Shown here piece by piece: positions 34,060 through 43,643 of a stretch of DNA of 64,000 nt. The position numbers and the translations under genes are program-made. Source of the stretch: Algoriphagus lacus. Lineage in GTDB: Bacteria > Bacteroidota > Bacteroidia > Cytophagales > Cyclobacteriaceae. A model generated the notes under the pieces. It was given only the letters and a program-made list of their open reading frames with translations, made no database searches and was not told the origin of the DNA. Within the stretch, counting starts at the first letter, position 1; every line of letters begins with the position of its first letter. The stretch is from contig NZ_QXML01000013.1 in NCBI RefSeq assembly GCF_003583985.1, forward strand, positions 58,166 to 122,165. The letters are read 5' to 3'.

Positions 34060-36910
34060 TTTTTTAAGAAATACTGCCCGGGAAATACTGGAAAAACATC
34101 AGAATCTCCAGAATCTGTCCATCATCCTTCCCAACCGAAGGGCCGGACTATTCTTCACCCAGCATCTGGGAACGCTGATCACCGAACCCATGTGGATGCC
34201 GGAAGTGAAGACGATTGAGGATATTTTTTATCAGTATGCCGGACAGCGGCCTGCGGATGATTTGACCTTGATTTTCGAATTGTACCGTGTTTACTGCGAT
34301 TTGCATCCTGCGCCGGAGGATTTTGACAAGTTTTTCTTTTGGGGAGAAATGATCCTCAAAGACTTCAATGACCTGGATCAGTTCCTGGCGGATGCAAAGA
34401 AATTATACCATCAGCTGGCTGAATTCAAGGAATTTGAGTCCGACCAGAGCTTTCTGACCGAGAGTCAGGTTGAGCTGATTCAGCAATTTTGGGCTTCGTT
34501 TGTTCGACAGGACCGGATGCATCAGGAGAAGTTTTTGAAATTTTGGGAACTCCTCAATCCACTTTATCAGGCGTTTCAGGCTTCGCTTAATGTGTCGGGG
34601 TTGGCCTATTCGGGCATGCTTTACCGGAAAGTGGCCGAGTCGCTCGATCAGATTCCAAAGCCCGAAAAGCATTCGATTTTCATCGGTTTCAATGCATTTA
34701 CTGGTACCGAAGAAAAGCTCATCAAGCATTTCATTACCCAATTCGGAGCGGAAATCTACTGGGATTTGGATGCATATTACCTCAATGACAATAATCAGGA
34801 AGCCGGACTTTTCTTTAGGGAGTATCAAAAGGACAAGGTATTCGGAACTACTTTCCCGGAACAAATTCCGTCGCTGATACAAACCAAAAAGGCCCAAATC
34901 CATACCTACGCCACGCCTTTGAAAACCAATCAGGCAAATTTGGTCGGGACAATACTGGAAAAAGTCCCAATGGGAAACTGGGAGGAAACCGTAGTCATCC
35001 TACCCGACGAGCAGATGCTTTTTCCGGTGCTTCATGCCTTGCCGGATCAGGTGGACAAAGTGAACGTGACGATGGGCTATCCGGTGAAAAATGCTCCGGT
35101 GTACGCTTTCCTCGAAGCGGTGCTGGAAATGCAGCGCTTCATCAAGGTGGAAGACGGAAAGGTGCTGTTCTACCATCAACCTATCAAAAACCTGCTTTCC
35201 TCGATTTACCTTAAGACTGCCAATCCGGGCTTTTGTCAGGAATTGCTGGCTGAGATTCAGGAGAAAAACCAGATTCATATTTCGCAGGAAAGCCTGCATC
35301 AGGGAGGGAAGTTTTTTACTCTGATTTTCCAGAAACTGGAGAGTGAGCAGCTTTTTTCCTATCTCTCTACCCTGATCGAAGAATTGGCCGACAGGTTGAA
35401 GGATGAACCTTTGCAGCGCAGTTACCTCTATCAATGTTTCAAGCAGTTGACACGTTTGCGCGAGATTTTTGAGAAACAGGAATCGCTTACGGTCAACCGG
35501 GAGTTTTTCATCCGGCTTTTCCGGCAGGTTTTCAGGGAAGTGAAGTTGCCATTTGAAGGCGAACCGCTTCAGGGATTGCAGATTATGGGGGTACTCGAGT
35601 CGCGAAATCTTGACTTTCGCCGGGTCATTATTTGCAATATGAATGAGGCCAGTTTTCCGCCTTCTGCCGGGTTGAATTCCATGATCCCATTCAACATTCG
35701 CCGGGCATTTGGCTTGCCCGTTCAGGAGCAAAACGATGCGATTTATGCCTATACGTTTTACCGCTTGCTGCATAGCGCTGAGGAAGTTCATATGATCTAC
35801 ACGACTGCCTCCGATCAGGGAAAATCAGGTGAGAAAAGCCGCTATATCCAGCAAATGGAAGTGGAAATGGGGCTGGAAACGAAAGAGGAGGTCATTTTTG
35901 TGCCCATTGATCAAAAGTCACCAGGATCGATTTCCATCCAAAAAGAGCCGGAAGTGCTTCATCTTCTTGAAAAATATGTTGTTCGTCCTGACGAAACTTC
36001 CCAAACCGCCTTCTCTCCATCAGCTTTGAATATGTACCTGGATTGCAGGTTGAAGTTTTACCTGCAGTATATCGCCAACATCCAAGAAAAAGAGGAAGTA
36101 AGCGAGGAAATCGATGCGGGAGTTTTTGGAAATCTGGCTCACTTCAGCATGGAAAACCTCTACGCAGGTTTTATTGAAAGGAAAAAAAGGGCCGTGTTGG
36201 AACCTGGGGATTTCAAAGAGTTAAAGGAAAAATGGGTATTCCCTGCCATCGAAAAGGCCATTCGTACGCATTATCACTTGGAGGAATCTGCCGAAACCAA
36301 GTTGAATGGTCAGATGGCGATTGCCCGAGATGTCCTGCAGAAATACATCATCCGGGTCTTGGAAATCGACGAAGAATCCGCGCCGTTCCGATTGGTTTCT
36401 TTGGAAAAGGAGAAGCGATACGAAGCCAAATTGCCCATTGAAACTTCCACCGGGGTGAAGGAAATTGCACTTAGAGGAATCATTGACCGTGTCGATGAAC
36501 TTAATGGCGTCATCCGCTTGATCGATTACAAGTCGGGAGGAGACAAGAAAGAATTTCCGGATATTCCATCGCTTTTTGACCGGGAAAGCAAAAGCCGGAA
36601 CAAAGCTGCCATGCAGACCATGTTTTACGGATTGATCTATCAGGCTACGCATCCCCAAAATACTGCACCACTGAAACCGGCAATTTTCAACCTGAAAGAA
36701 ATCTTCTCGGATGAGTTTAATCCTTATTTGCAGTTGAAAGAATCACGCACAAAGACGGAACTGACCGATTTCCGGGATCATCAGGAAGATTACACCGCTC
36801 AATTGAAAGGACTTTTGGAAGAAATGTACAATCCTGAAGTTCCATTTTCCCAGACAGAGGACCTGAAGAAATGTGAGTATTGTCCGTATAAGGAGATTTG
36901 CGGAAGATAG
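34052..36910 (+). CDS. addB: AddB-like PD-(D/E)xK nuclease subunit
   Basis: 952 residues. The N-terminal LSIILPNRRAGLFFTQHL is a degenerate helicase-like fold without a working Walker A, as in AddB. The C-terminal nuclease has RGIIDRVDELNGVIRLIDYKSGG (Asp and Lys of PD-(D/E)xK near 825). A [4Fe-4S] cluster is implied by one Cys in NMYLDCRLKFYLQ (about 664) and three in CEYCPYKEIC close to the end. It recognises the complementary strand in the AddAB break-processing complex. Confidence 0.9.
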   Translation: MHSFLRNTAREILEKHQNLQNLSIILPNRRAGLFFTQHLGTLITEPMWMPEVKTIEDIFYQYAGQRPADDLTLIFELYRVYCDLHPAPEDFDKFFFWGEMILKDFNDLDQFLADAKKLYHQLAEFKEFESDQSFLTESQVELIQQFWASFVRQDRMHQEKFLKFWELLNPLYQAFQASLNVSGLAYSGMLYRKVAESLDQIPKPEKHSIFIGFNAFTGTEEKLIKHFITQFGAEIYWDLDAYYLNDNNQEAGLFFREYQKDKVFGTTFPEQIPSLIQTKKAQIHTYATPLKTNQANLVGTILEKVPMGNWEETVVILPDEQMLFPVLHALPDQVDKVNVTMGYPVKNAPVYAFLEAVLEMQRFIKVEDGKVLFYHQPIKNLLSSIYLKTANPGFCQELLAEIQEKNQIHISQESLHQGGKFFTLIFQKLESEQLFSYLSTLIEELADRLKDEPLQRSYLYQCFKQLTRLREIFEKQESLTVNREFFIRLFRQVFREVKLPFEGEPLQGLQIMGVLESRNLDFRRVIICNMNEASFPPSAGLNSMIPFNIRRAFGLPVQEQNDAIYAYTFYRLLHSAEEVHMIYTTASDQGKSGEKSRYIQQMEVEMGLETKEEVIFVPIDQKSPGSISIQKEPEVLHLLEKYVVRPDETSQTAFSPSALNMYLDCRLKFYLQYIANIQEKEEVSEEIDAGVFGNLAHFSMENLYAGFIERKKRAVLEPGDFKELKEKWVFPAIEKAIRTHYHLEESAETKLNGQMAIARDVLQKYIIRVLEIDEESAPFRLVSLEKEKRYEAKLPIETSTGVKEIALRGIIDRVDELNGVIRLIDYKSGGDKKEFPDIPSLFDRESKSRNKAAMQTMFYGLIYQATHPQNTAPLKPAIFNLKEIFSDEFNPYLQLKESRTKTELTDFRDHQEDYTAQLKGLLEEMYNPEVPFSQTEDLKKCEYCPYKEICGR

Positions 36911-36911
36911 G

Positions 36912-36968
36912 TCAGTATTCAGTAGGCGGTAATCAGTAGGCAGACTGCCAACGGTACCTGAATACTGA
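36912..36968. repeat. Short inverted repeats between convergent genes
   Basis: TCAGTATTCAG (36912-36922) and CTGAATACTGA (36958-36968) are perfect 11-bp inverted repeats; CAGTAGGC occurs twice between them. They fill the gap between addB and the convergent YCII gene and could form a shared transcript end. Confidence 0.5.
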
Positions 36969-36982
36969 ACACTGGCTACTGC

Positions 36983-37438
36983 TCACTTAATACTGGATTT
37001 CGCAACCTTAGCGTGAATCTCATTTACCATCATCAAGCCTGCCGAACCATACCATTCCTTGAGATCCATCTTGAGGACTCCGGCGATGATTGCAGGATCG
37101 GTTTCCGTCAGGGCTTTGGCTTCCTCGAGGGATTGGACATTGAATACATAGATTCCTCTCAGGTCTTCATTTCCAAAGAAGGGACCAGCCAAAACCAGTT
37201 TTCCCATATCGGCCATTTTGCCGATGTTGGCCATGTGGCCGGCCTGAATTTCCTGACGCTGTTCGGGGGTGTACTCGCTGACCCGATCGCCACGGAGCAG
37301 GAAAGCCATGACATACTTTTTCATTCCAATATCGTCGGCGCCGAGTTTTTTGGCGAGGGCTTCATCGTAGGTGGATTGGGCAGATGCCATCAATATGATG
37401 GAGAGGAATAGGGTAAATGAGAGGATCAGTTTTTTCAT
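36983..37438 (-). CDS. Secreted YCII-domain protein
   Basis: 151 residues with a signal peptide (MKKLILSFTLFLSIILMASAQ). A YCII-related alpha/beta ferredoxin-like domain covers most of the rest: YVMAFLLRGDRV, QAGHMANIGKMADMGKLVLAGPF, LRGIYVFNVQSLEEAKALTETDPAI. His in the AGHMANI segment and Asp in ETDPA are the positions usually conserved in this family. YCII proteins are mostly cytoplasmic; an exported version is common in Bacteroidota but of unknown function. Confidence 0.8.
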   Translation of the reverse strand: MKKLILSFTLFLSIILMASAQSTYDEALAKKLGADDIGMKKYVMAFLLRGDRVSEYTPEQRQEIQAGHMANIGKMADMGKLVLAGPFFGNEDLRGIYVFNVQSLEEAKALTETDPAIIAGVLKMDLKEWYGSAGLMMVNEIHAKVAKSSIK

Positions 37439-37938
37439 AGGGCAGGGGATTATAGGGTAATGAAGTTAATCCAAAATGTCTTCAGTCAGGGAAAGTAACA
37501 ATGTAATTTATTTTGGATGCTTCACCTTTTTGGGAGAGTCCCAGGGATCAATTTTCCATGACGGGGGAAAATGAAATCGGGATTGCCTTGAAAAAATTAT
37601 CCCCTGAAAATCGTTTCAGTGAAGTTGAAATTAAGCAAGATGGTGAAAGCAGAATTTGAAATAAAGGTTAAAAAAGGAACTGTTTTAATCAAAACTATTA
37701 GTAGAGGTATTTAAATTTAACTGCCTGATTTAAAATTTTTTAAACTTGATTTCGATTGATCGAAATTTGGGTCGACAGAAAAAATTAGGCTAGTCTAAAA
37801 ACCTCACTTTCACTTTTTACTCTTTTTATAAGGTTAGAAAAAATACCTTGTGTCTTTCAATCCGAATTTTAGAATTCCCTCGTTTATTTGAATATTGCCG
37901 ACTAAAATAATCTCACTTTCTGATCTGATTTTTAATCC
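37439..37938. other. Long intergenic region
   Basis: 500 bases with no supported gene. The left half has mixed composition; the right half is AT-rich and holds the inverted repeat at 37749-37766 and the promoter region of the response regulator. Confidence 0.4.
37749..37766. promoter_or_regulatory. Inverted repeat ATTTCGAT-TG-ATCGAAAT
   Basis: A perfect 8-bp inverted repeat around two bases, 173 bases upstream of the response regulator start. Size and symmetry fit a dimeric regulator site; the regulator is unknown. Confidence 0.4.
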
Positions 37939-38310
37939 ATGAGTGACTTTTCCATTCAACGAATTCTAGTCTTGGACGATGATAGAATCCAGCATTTGCT
38001 GCTTCAAAAGCGGTTCAATTTGATCTCAAAAGAAATTGAATTGGCTACCTTCGAACGAGCTGTTGAGGCATTGGAATTTCTGAAGAAGAATTCGGTGGAT
38101 AAGGTTTTGACAGATCTGAATCTGGGTGTCATGGACGGTTGGGAATTTGTCGATGAACTGGAAAAGATCAACTTCACCGGGAGGTTGTTTTTTCTCACCG
38201 GCTCGATTGTACCTGAAGATCGTCGAAGGGCAGAAGAGGATCCACGAATTACAGGTTTTTTCGAAAAACCGATTTCTGAAGCAGACCTTATTCAAATCCT
38301 AAACGCCTAG
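37939..38310 (+). CDS. Single-domain response regulator (CheY-like)
   Basis: 123 residues, a receiver domain only. Acidic pocket LVLDDDRIQ (Asp13-15), phospho-acceptor Asp in VLTDLNLGVMDGWEF (about 60), switch Thr in FFLTGS, and Lys in FFEKPISEADL (about 113). There is no output domain, so it would act by protein contact, for example in a phosphorelay. No histidine kinase lies nearby. It sits 56 bases upstream of mlaE but is probably separate. Confidence 0.9.
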   Translation: MSDFSIQRILVLDDDRIQHLLLQKRFNLISKEIELATFERAVEALEFLKKNSVDKVLTDLNLGVMDGWEFVDELEKINFTGRLFFLTGSIVPEDRRRAEEDPRITGFFEKPISEADLIQILNA

Positions 38311-38366
38311 CCTTTTTTCAAGTCCTTTGAAGAATTTTGCGTATTTTCGAGCTTCAGATAATTGTT

Positions 38367-39164
38367 ATGGCTGGAGAAGCAATTGATAGAAAGCCCCTGC
38401 TTTCAAAGAAATTGGATAAGTTTTTTACCGGATTGGCAGATGCTTGGAGTTTTGTCAAGAGGTTCTTTCAGGAGGTATTTCTTCCCCCCTACGAGTTCAA
38501 AGAGGTAATTCATCAGTGTTATCGGATCGGGGTGGAATCACTTCCGCTGATTTCCCTGACAGGTTTTATTGTGGGAATTGTATTTACCAACCAATCCCGT
38601 CCCTCTCTTTCCGAGTTTGGTGCGGCGTCGTGGTTGCCTTCCTTGATTTCCATAGCCGTGGTTAGAGCCATGGGGCCTTTGGTCACGGCATTGATTGCTG
38701 CCGGTAAAGTTGGCTCCAGTATTGGAGCAGAGATCGGTTCGATGAAGGTAACTGAGCAAATCGACGCAATGGAGGTGTCTGCTACCAACCCGTTCAAATT
38801 TCTGGTCGTGACGCGAGTTCTGGCGACGACTTTTATGATTCCGCTGTTGGTGATGTACACAGACTTTGTGGCTTTGATGGGATCATTCCTGAGCGTCAAC
38901 AAGAATGAATTGGTGAGTATGTCCACCTTCTTTGTTCAGGTTTTTGAGTCCATCACATTTTTGGATGTGACTTCTTCGATTTTCAAATCGATTTTGTTTG
39001 GATTTACGATAGGTATTGTAGGTTGCTACAAGGGGTACAATTCTTCCAAAGGAACTGAAGGTGTTGGCCGTGCGGCTAATGCCGCGGTGGTTATGGCCAT
39101 GTTCTTGATCTTTATAGAGGAATTGCTTGTGTTGCAAATTGTTAACGCTATCAGGGGGATGTAA
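38367..39164 (+). CDS. mlaE: MlaE/YrbE family ABC permease
   Basis: 265 residues from the ATG at 38367 (an upstream in-frame TTG at 38337 is less likely). A MlaE permease of the phospholipid transport system that maintains outer-membrane lipid asymmetry. Marks: SLPLISLTGFIVGIVFTNQS, the core IGAEIGSMKVTEQIDAMEVSATNPFKFLV, and a C-terminal VVMAMFLIFIEELLV. Three bases separate it from mlaF; the three genes form an operon. Confidence 0.9.
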   Translation: MAGEAIDRKPLLSKKLDKFFTGLADAWSFVKRFFQEVFLPPYEFKEVIHQCYRIGVESLPLISLTGFIVGIVFTNQSRPSLSEFGAASWLPSLISIAVVRAMGPLVTALIAAGKVGSSIGAEIGSMKVTEQIDAMEVSATNPFKFLVVTRVLATTFMIPLLVMYTDFVALMGSFLSVNKNELVSMSTFFVQVFESITFLDVTSSIFKSILFGFTIGIVGCYKGYNSSKGTEGVGRAANAAVVMAMFLIFIEELLVLQIVNAIRGM

Positions 39165-39167
39165 GCT

Positions 39168-39926
39168 ATGGATCAAAGAGAAAGAGTAGTTGAGATTCGT
39201 GGTTTGGAAAAGTCCTTTGGAGATTTGGATGTGCTCCAAGGTGTCGATCTGGATTTGTATCGGGAAGAAAACCTTGTTGTTTTGGGTAAATCAGGATCAG
39301 GGAAATCCGTTTTGATCAAAATCATGGTTGGACTGCTTCGACAGGATGCAGGGAGTATGAAGGTTTTTGGGCAGGAAGTGGCAGCTTTGAACAAGAAAGA
39401 GCTGAACGCACTCCGTTTGAAAATCGGGTTTTCGTTTCAAAACTCAGCCCTTTACGACAGTATGACTGTAAGGGAAAATCTGGAATTTCCTTTAGTTCGA
39501 AATGTCAAGAATCTCACCCGTGGGGAAATTGATCGTCGGATAGAGGAACTTTTGGACGGGGTTGGATTGCCCCAATCGATTAATCAAATGCCATCTGAAT
39601 TGTCAGGTGGTCAAAAGAAGCGGATTGGTGTAGCAAGGACTTTAATCCTCAATCCCGAAATTATGCTCTATGATGAGCCCACAGCAGGACTGGATCCGAT
39701 CACCTGCGGTGATATCAATAACCTGATTTTGGAAGTAAGAGAGCGGTACAAAACCTCCTCCATTGTAATTACCCACGATCTGGCCTGTGCCAAGCAGACT
39801 GGAGACCGGATGGCCGTCCTACTCGACGGTCAGTTTAAAGCCATCGGAACCTTTGAGGAAGTTTTTCCCAAAGCGACTGATGAGCGAGTCAAATCATTCT
39901 ACGATTATAATTTTATAAACTCATGA
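39168..39926 (+). CDS. mlaF: MlaF-like ABC ATPase
   Basis: 252 residues. Walker A GKSGSGKSVL (about 42-49), Q-loop FSFQNSALYDSMTVRENL, signature LSGGQKKRIGVARTL, Walker B IMLYDEPTAGLDP, His in IVITHDL. FQNSALYDSM is typical of MlaF. It powers MlaE. The end overlaps the mlaD start by four bases (ATGA). Confidence 0.9.
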   Translation: MDQRERVVEIRGLEKSFGDLDVLQGVDLDLYREENLVVLGKSGSGKSVLIKIMVGLLRQDAGSMKVFGQEVAALNKKELNALRLKIGFSFQNSALYDSMTVRENLEFPLVRNVKNLTRGEIDRRIEELLDGVGLPQSINQMPSELSGGQKKRIGVARTLILNPEIMLYDEPTAGLDPITCGDINNLILEVRERYKTSSIVITHDLACAKQTGDRMAVLLDGQFKAIGTFEEVFPKATDERVKSFYDYNFINS

Positions 39927-40903
39927 GAGGCGAAAATAAACGAACCGTCATAGTTGGCATCTTTGTCTTTTTGGGCATTGCAATCCTGGTAGCCGGGGTG
40001 TTGACGCTTGGTGGACAGCAAAAGAAATTTGTAAAGGCCATTCATCTTAAAGCCGTCTTCGATGACATCGGCGGTCTTCAGACTGGAAATAACATTTGGT
40101 TTTCCGGGGTAAAAATCGGAACCGTCCGCAAGATCAATTTTTACGGAGAATCCCAAGTCGAAGTAGAAATGAACGTGGAAAAATCAGTGGCTGATTTTAT
40201 TCGAAAGGACTCCAAAGCTACAATTAGTTCTGACGGTCTGATTGGTAATAAAATCATTGTGATCTATGGAGGAAGTACGGAAGTGCCGGCAGTGGAAGAC
40301 GGAGATCGACTGGAGGCTGTCATGCCTTTGGATACGGACAAGATGATGGAAACCCTTCAGGTCAACAATGAAAACCTGGTGGACATCACGGCAGATCTCA
40401 AAGTCCTTACCGGAAAAATTGCCAACGGAGAAGGAATCGTGGGAGCTGTGATGACTGATTCGACTTTGGCAGTAAACTTCAAATCCATTTTGGTCAATCT
40501 GGACCGGGCTTCAGCTAACTCCAATCGAATCATCAACGATTTGAATGCCTTTACTTCCAAACTGAATCAAAAAGGCTTTCTTTTTAATGATCTGGTGACA
40601 GATACTACCATAGTCAAAGACCTTCAGGCCAGTATGGAAAGTTTGAAGCAAACCGCTGAAAATTCCCAGCAGTTGACCAAAGAACTTCAAGCCATTACTG
40701 ACAAGTTGAATTCCTCCGAAAACGCCATGGGAATGCTGCTGAATGACCCAGAATTTGCCGAGTATTTGAAGAACACTATGCAAAATGCAGATTCCGCAAC
40801 CTACAATCTCAACAAAGGAATGGAGGCACTGGAATATACTTGGCCGTTTAATAAGGGCTTCAAGCGAAAAGCCAAGGCAGAGGAAAAAGCCGCTGGAAAC
40901 TAA
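39923..40903 (+). CDS. mlaD: MlaD-like MCE-domain lipid-binding protein
   Basis: 326 residues. One N-terminal membrane span (TVIVGIFVFLGIAILVAGVLTL), an MCE domain at about 40-120 (AVFDDIGGLQTGNNIWFSGVKIGTV), then a long helical C-terminal region with heptad-like spacing (LQASMESLKQTAENSQQLTK). It is longer than E. coli MlaD (about 180 residues), as usual in Bacteroidota, where the extra helices may extend the channel towards the outer membrane. No MlaC or MlaA gene lies nearby. Confidence 0.9.
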   Translation: MRGENKRTVIVGIFVFLGIAILVAGVLTLGGQQKKFVKAIHLKAVFDDIGGLQTGNNIWFSGVKIGTVRKINFYGESQVEVEMNVEKSVADFIRKDSKATISSDGLIGNKIIVIYGGSTEVPAVEDGDRLEAVMPLDTDKMMETLQVNNENLVDITADLKVLTGKIANGEGIVGAVMTDSTLAVNFKSILVNLDRASANSNRIINDLNAFTSKLNQKGFLFNDLVTDTTIVKDLQASMESLKQTAENSQQLTKELQAITDKLNSSENAMGMLLNDPEFAEYLKNTMQNADSATYNLNKGMEALEYTWPFNKGFKRKAKAEEKAAGN

Positions 40904-40906
40904 ATC

Positions 40907-40936
40907 AAAAGCCGGTCAGAAATGATCGGCTTTTTT
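40907..40936 (+). terminator. Terminator of the mlaEFD operon
   Basis: AAAAGCCGGTCA, loop GAAA, TGATCGGCTTTT plus further T: a strong 12-bp stem with one mismatch and a U-run. Confidence 0.9.
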
Positions 40937-41071
40937 GTTACCTGAATTATCATTCGGATTTCTAAAGAATAGGGTTCGAACTTGAAAAGACCGTGGAAAC
41001 ACCACAAAAAAGGAATTGGAGTTTTCACTTGTTTGCAAAAACTTCCAACCCATTACTTGTTGAATGGAACC

Positions 41072-41821
41072 TTAGCCGAGTTTGAAGCGGAGTGGAATGT
41101 TGATCCATTTTTCTTCAGGCTGACCGTCCAGATTGACGGCAGGGATAAATTGGCCTTTGAACAGCCCAAGTACTCTAAGTGCTTCCTTGGCCAAGTAGGG
41201 ATTGACAAAAGCCAAGTTGGCAACCTCAGATTCTTTGATGTTTCCATTTTCATCCACCAAAATGGCTAGGATAACCGTTCCTTCAGCTCCGGTTTTTCTT
41301 GCCTCAGTGGGGTACCTCAGGTTTTTTACCAGGAAATTATTCCATTCTTTTCTGTCTAATCCCGGTCCAAAATCATCGTGATCACTGGTGTACAGGCTGT
41401 CCGGATTGTTTCTCCAAATCTCAAATACCTCATTGCCATGGGAGATTACTTGGGCCTTTTTGACTCCGTCTCGGTAGTGAAATTCGACATACTTCCGATT
41501 TTCCAAGTTGATAATGCTCTGACTAATCAGCTGATTTGTCGAATCAAACGTTTCCGTGATCTCCTGATTATAATTTCCTTCAGGATTGATTCCTTTTTTG
41601 GATTGCTTCACCATCCTGTTTCGGAGGTCAAAAATCCAGGTGACAGTCTCTCCCGTTTTGGTCACGGTTTCTACCTTATTGTAGTGGTGATTTTTGGAAT
41701 CATTTTGCTCGATTTCGATGAAGTGTCGGTTTAGTTTGGTGGTAGTCCGCTGTTGTCCCTGTGCGGAAAAGCCAATTGAAAAATAACTGGTAAGAAGAAT
41801 AAGCAACAATTTGTTAAGCAT
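41072..41821 (-). CDS. Exported protein with TonB C-terminal domain
   Basis: 249 residues. A signal peptide (MLNKLLLILLTSYFSIGFSAQG) is followed by a beta-rich middle of repeated short strands (about 25-140) and a TonB_C domain at about 165-249 (LRYPTEARKTGAEGTVILAILVDENGNIKESEV, FIPAVNLDGQPEEKWINIPLRF). There is no proline-rich linker or ExbBD-type anchor, so a classical energy transducer role is doubtful. Such signal-peptide TonB_C proteins are common in Cytophagales, function unknown. Single gene. Confidence 0.75.
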   Translation of the reverse strand: MLNKLLLILLTSYFSIGFSAQGQQRTTTKLNRHFIEIEQNDSKNHHYNKVETVTKTGETVTWIFDLRNRMVKQSKKGINPEGNYNQEITETFDSTNQLISQSIINLENRKYVEFHYRDGVKKAQVISHGNEVFEIWRNNPDSLYTSDHDDFGPGLDRKEWNNFLVKNLRYPTEARKTGAEGTVILAILVDENGNIKESEVANLAFVNPYLAKEALRVLGLFKGQFIPAVNLDGQPEEKWINIPLRFKLG

Positions 41822-41956
41822 GCTTGAGTATTTGAAAATCCTGAAAATTTATTTGAGATTCTTAAACTATTAATTATAGCTGTTTCTGCCTAATGAATTA
41901 TGGATTTTTTAATTCTGGCTGGAGAATTTACCCCTTCTTTCCAAGGAGAATCCTCT

Positions 41957-41964
41957 TATTTTTG
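41957..41964 (+). promoter_or_regulatory. -7 box of pgi
   Basis: TATTTTTG matches TAnnTTTG, 29 bases upstream of the pgi ATG. The -33 region has only TTCTTT about 20 bases upstream, a weak match. Confidence 0.5.
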
Positions 41965-41993
41965 CCCTTTCCCTCAATCAACCTATTACCCAT

Positions 41994-43643
41994 ATGAACG
42001 CAATTAATCCAACGAGTACCCCGGCTTGGTCCCGATTAGAAGAACTCGTAGAGAAACATAAAAATCATACCATCGCTTCCCATTTTCAATACCCCGGTCG
42101 CTTCGAGGAATTCAGTATCCGCTTCGAGGATATGCTGGTGGATTTTTCCAAGAACCGCATTTCAGACGGAATACTATCCGCATTAATGGATTTGGCCCGA
42201 GAAGTCGGTATCCGCGAAGCCATTGAGGATATGTTTACCGGTGTGGCAATCAATCAGACCGAAAACAGGGCAGTGCTCCATACCGCTCTGCGAAACCGGA
42301 AAAGCCATCCGGTCTATGTGGATGGAAAAGACGTGATGCCGGATGTGAATGCAGTTTTGGACCAAATGAAAGGATTTGCTGATCAAATCCACGGCGGAAA
42401 ATGGCTTGGCTACACAGGGAAACCAATCAAATCGTTGGTTAATATCGGCATTGGAGGTTCTGACCTAGGCCCGGTGATGGTGACCGAGGCACTAAAGCCT
42501 TACCACAATCCAAATCTGGAAATTTTCTTCGTTTCCAATGTGGACGGGACTCACATTGCAGAGACCTTGAAGAAAGTGGATCCCGAAACCACCCTTTTCT
42601 TTATTGCTTCTAAGACTTTTACCACTCAGGAAACCATGACCAATGCCCACACGGCAAGAAGCTGGTTTATGGAAAAGGCAAAAGACGAGGCGGCAGTGGC
42701 TAAGCATTTTGTGGCTCTTTCTACGAATGCAAAAGCTGTTGAAGCCTTTGGGATAGATACTGCCAATATGTTTGCTTTTTGGGACTGGGTAGGGGGAAGG
42801 TACTCGCTTTGGTCTGCTATTGGTTTGCCTATTGCCTGTGTGATCGGCTTTTCCAATTTTGAAAAACTCCTTTCCGGGGCTAATTCCATGGATGAGCATT
42901 TCCGCCATACGGCTTTTGACCGCAATATTCCGGTAGTGCTTGCGATGATCGGAATCTGGAATACCAATTTCCAAGGCGCGACTTCCGAGGCGATTTTGCC
43001 TTATGATCAATACCTTCATCGGTTTGCAGCCTATTTCCAGCAGGGAAATATGGAAAGCAACGGAAAATACGTGACCCGTGACGGTCAGAAAGTCAACTAC
43101 ACCACAGGACCGATCATCTGGGGCGAACCTGGCACTAACGGCCAGCATGCATTTTATCAGTTGATTCATCAGGGAACTCATCTGATACCTTGTGACTTTA
43201 TTGCTCCTGCTATTTCCCATAATCCGATCGGTGATCACCATCAGAAATTGCTTTCCAATTTCTTTGCCCAGACTGAGGCCCTGATGAAAGGAAAGTCACT
43301 CGAAGAGGTGAAAGGTGAAATGAAAAAGGCAGGTAAATCTGACGAGGAGATCGAAAAAATTGCTCCACATCGCGTATTTGAGGGAAACCGGCCTACCAAT
43401 TCAATTCTTGTCAAAGAAATCAATCCCTATACCTTGGGTCAGTTGATAGCGATGTACGAACACAAAATCTTTGTGCAGGGGGTAGTTTGGAACATCTTCA
43501 GCTTTGATCAATGGGGAGTGGAATTGGGCAAAGTCCTTGCTAACGGCATCCTTCCCGAGCTGGCAGGAGAGGAAGATGTCAATTCTCATGACAGCTCCAC
43601 CAATGGCCTGATCAATGCTTACAAGAAAATGCGAAAAGGTTAA
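41994..43643 (+). CDS. pgi: Glucose-6-phosphate isomerase
   Basis: 549 residues, the full length of the family. It interconverts glucose 6-phosphate and fructose 6-phosphate in glycolysis. Marks: VNIGIGGSDLGPVMVTEAL (about 145), the signature FWDWVGGRYSLWSAIGL (about 262-278), and GTNGQHAFYQLIHQGT (about 382, catalytic His). FDQWGVELGK is the second signature near the C-terminus. The stop shares TTAA with the convergent lipoprotein gene. Confidence 0.97.
   Translation: MNAINPTSTPAWSRLEELVEKHKNHTIASHFQYPGRFEEFSIRFEDMLVDFSKNRISDGILSALMDLAREVGIREAIEDMFTGVAINQTENRAVLHTALRNRKSHPVYVDGKDVMPDVNAVLDQMKGFADQIHGGKWLGYTGKPIKSLVNIGIGGSDLGPVMVTEALKPYHNPNLEIFFVSNVDGTHIAETLKKVDPETTLFFIASKTFTTQETMTNAHTARSWFMEKAKDEAAVAKHFVALSTNAKAVEAFGIDTANMFAFWDWVGGRYSLWSAIGLPIACVIGFSNFEKLLSGANSMDEHFRHTAFDRNIPVVLAMIGIWNTNFQGATSEAILPYDQYLHRFAAYFQQGNMESNGKYVTRDGQKVNYTTGPIIWGEPGTNGQHAFYQLIHQGTHLIPCDFIAPAISHNPIGDHHQKLLSNFFAQTEALMKGKSLEEVKGEMKKAGKSDEEIEKIAPHRVFEGNRPTNSILVKEINPYTLGQLIAMYEHKIFVQGVVWNIFSFDQWGVELGKVLANGILPELAGEEDVNSHDSSTNGLINAYKKMRKG

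Noticed and set aside
35000..35791. 263-residue leftward frame within addB
   Set aside because: Antisense shadow with low-complexity His/Lys/Phe composition.
36911..36982. Insertion-sequence end
   Set aside because: Only an 11-bp inverted repeat and short CAGTAGGC duplications; no transposase or target-site duplication.
42492..43241. 249-residue leftward frame within pgi
   Set aside because: Antisense shadow; pgi on the other strand has all signatures.
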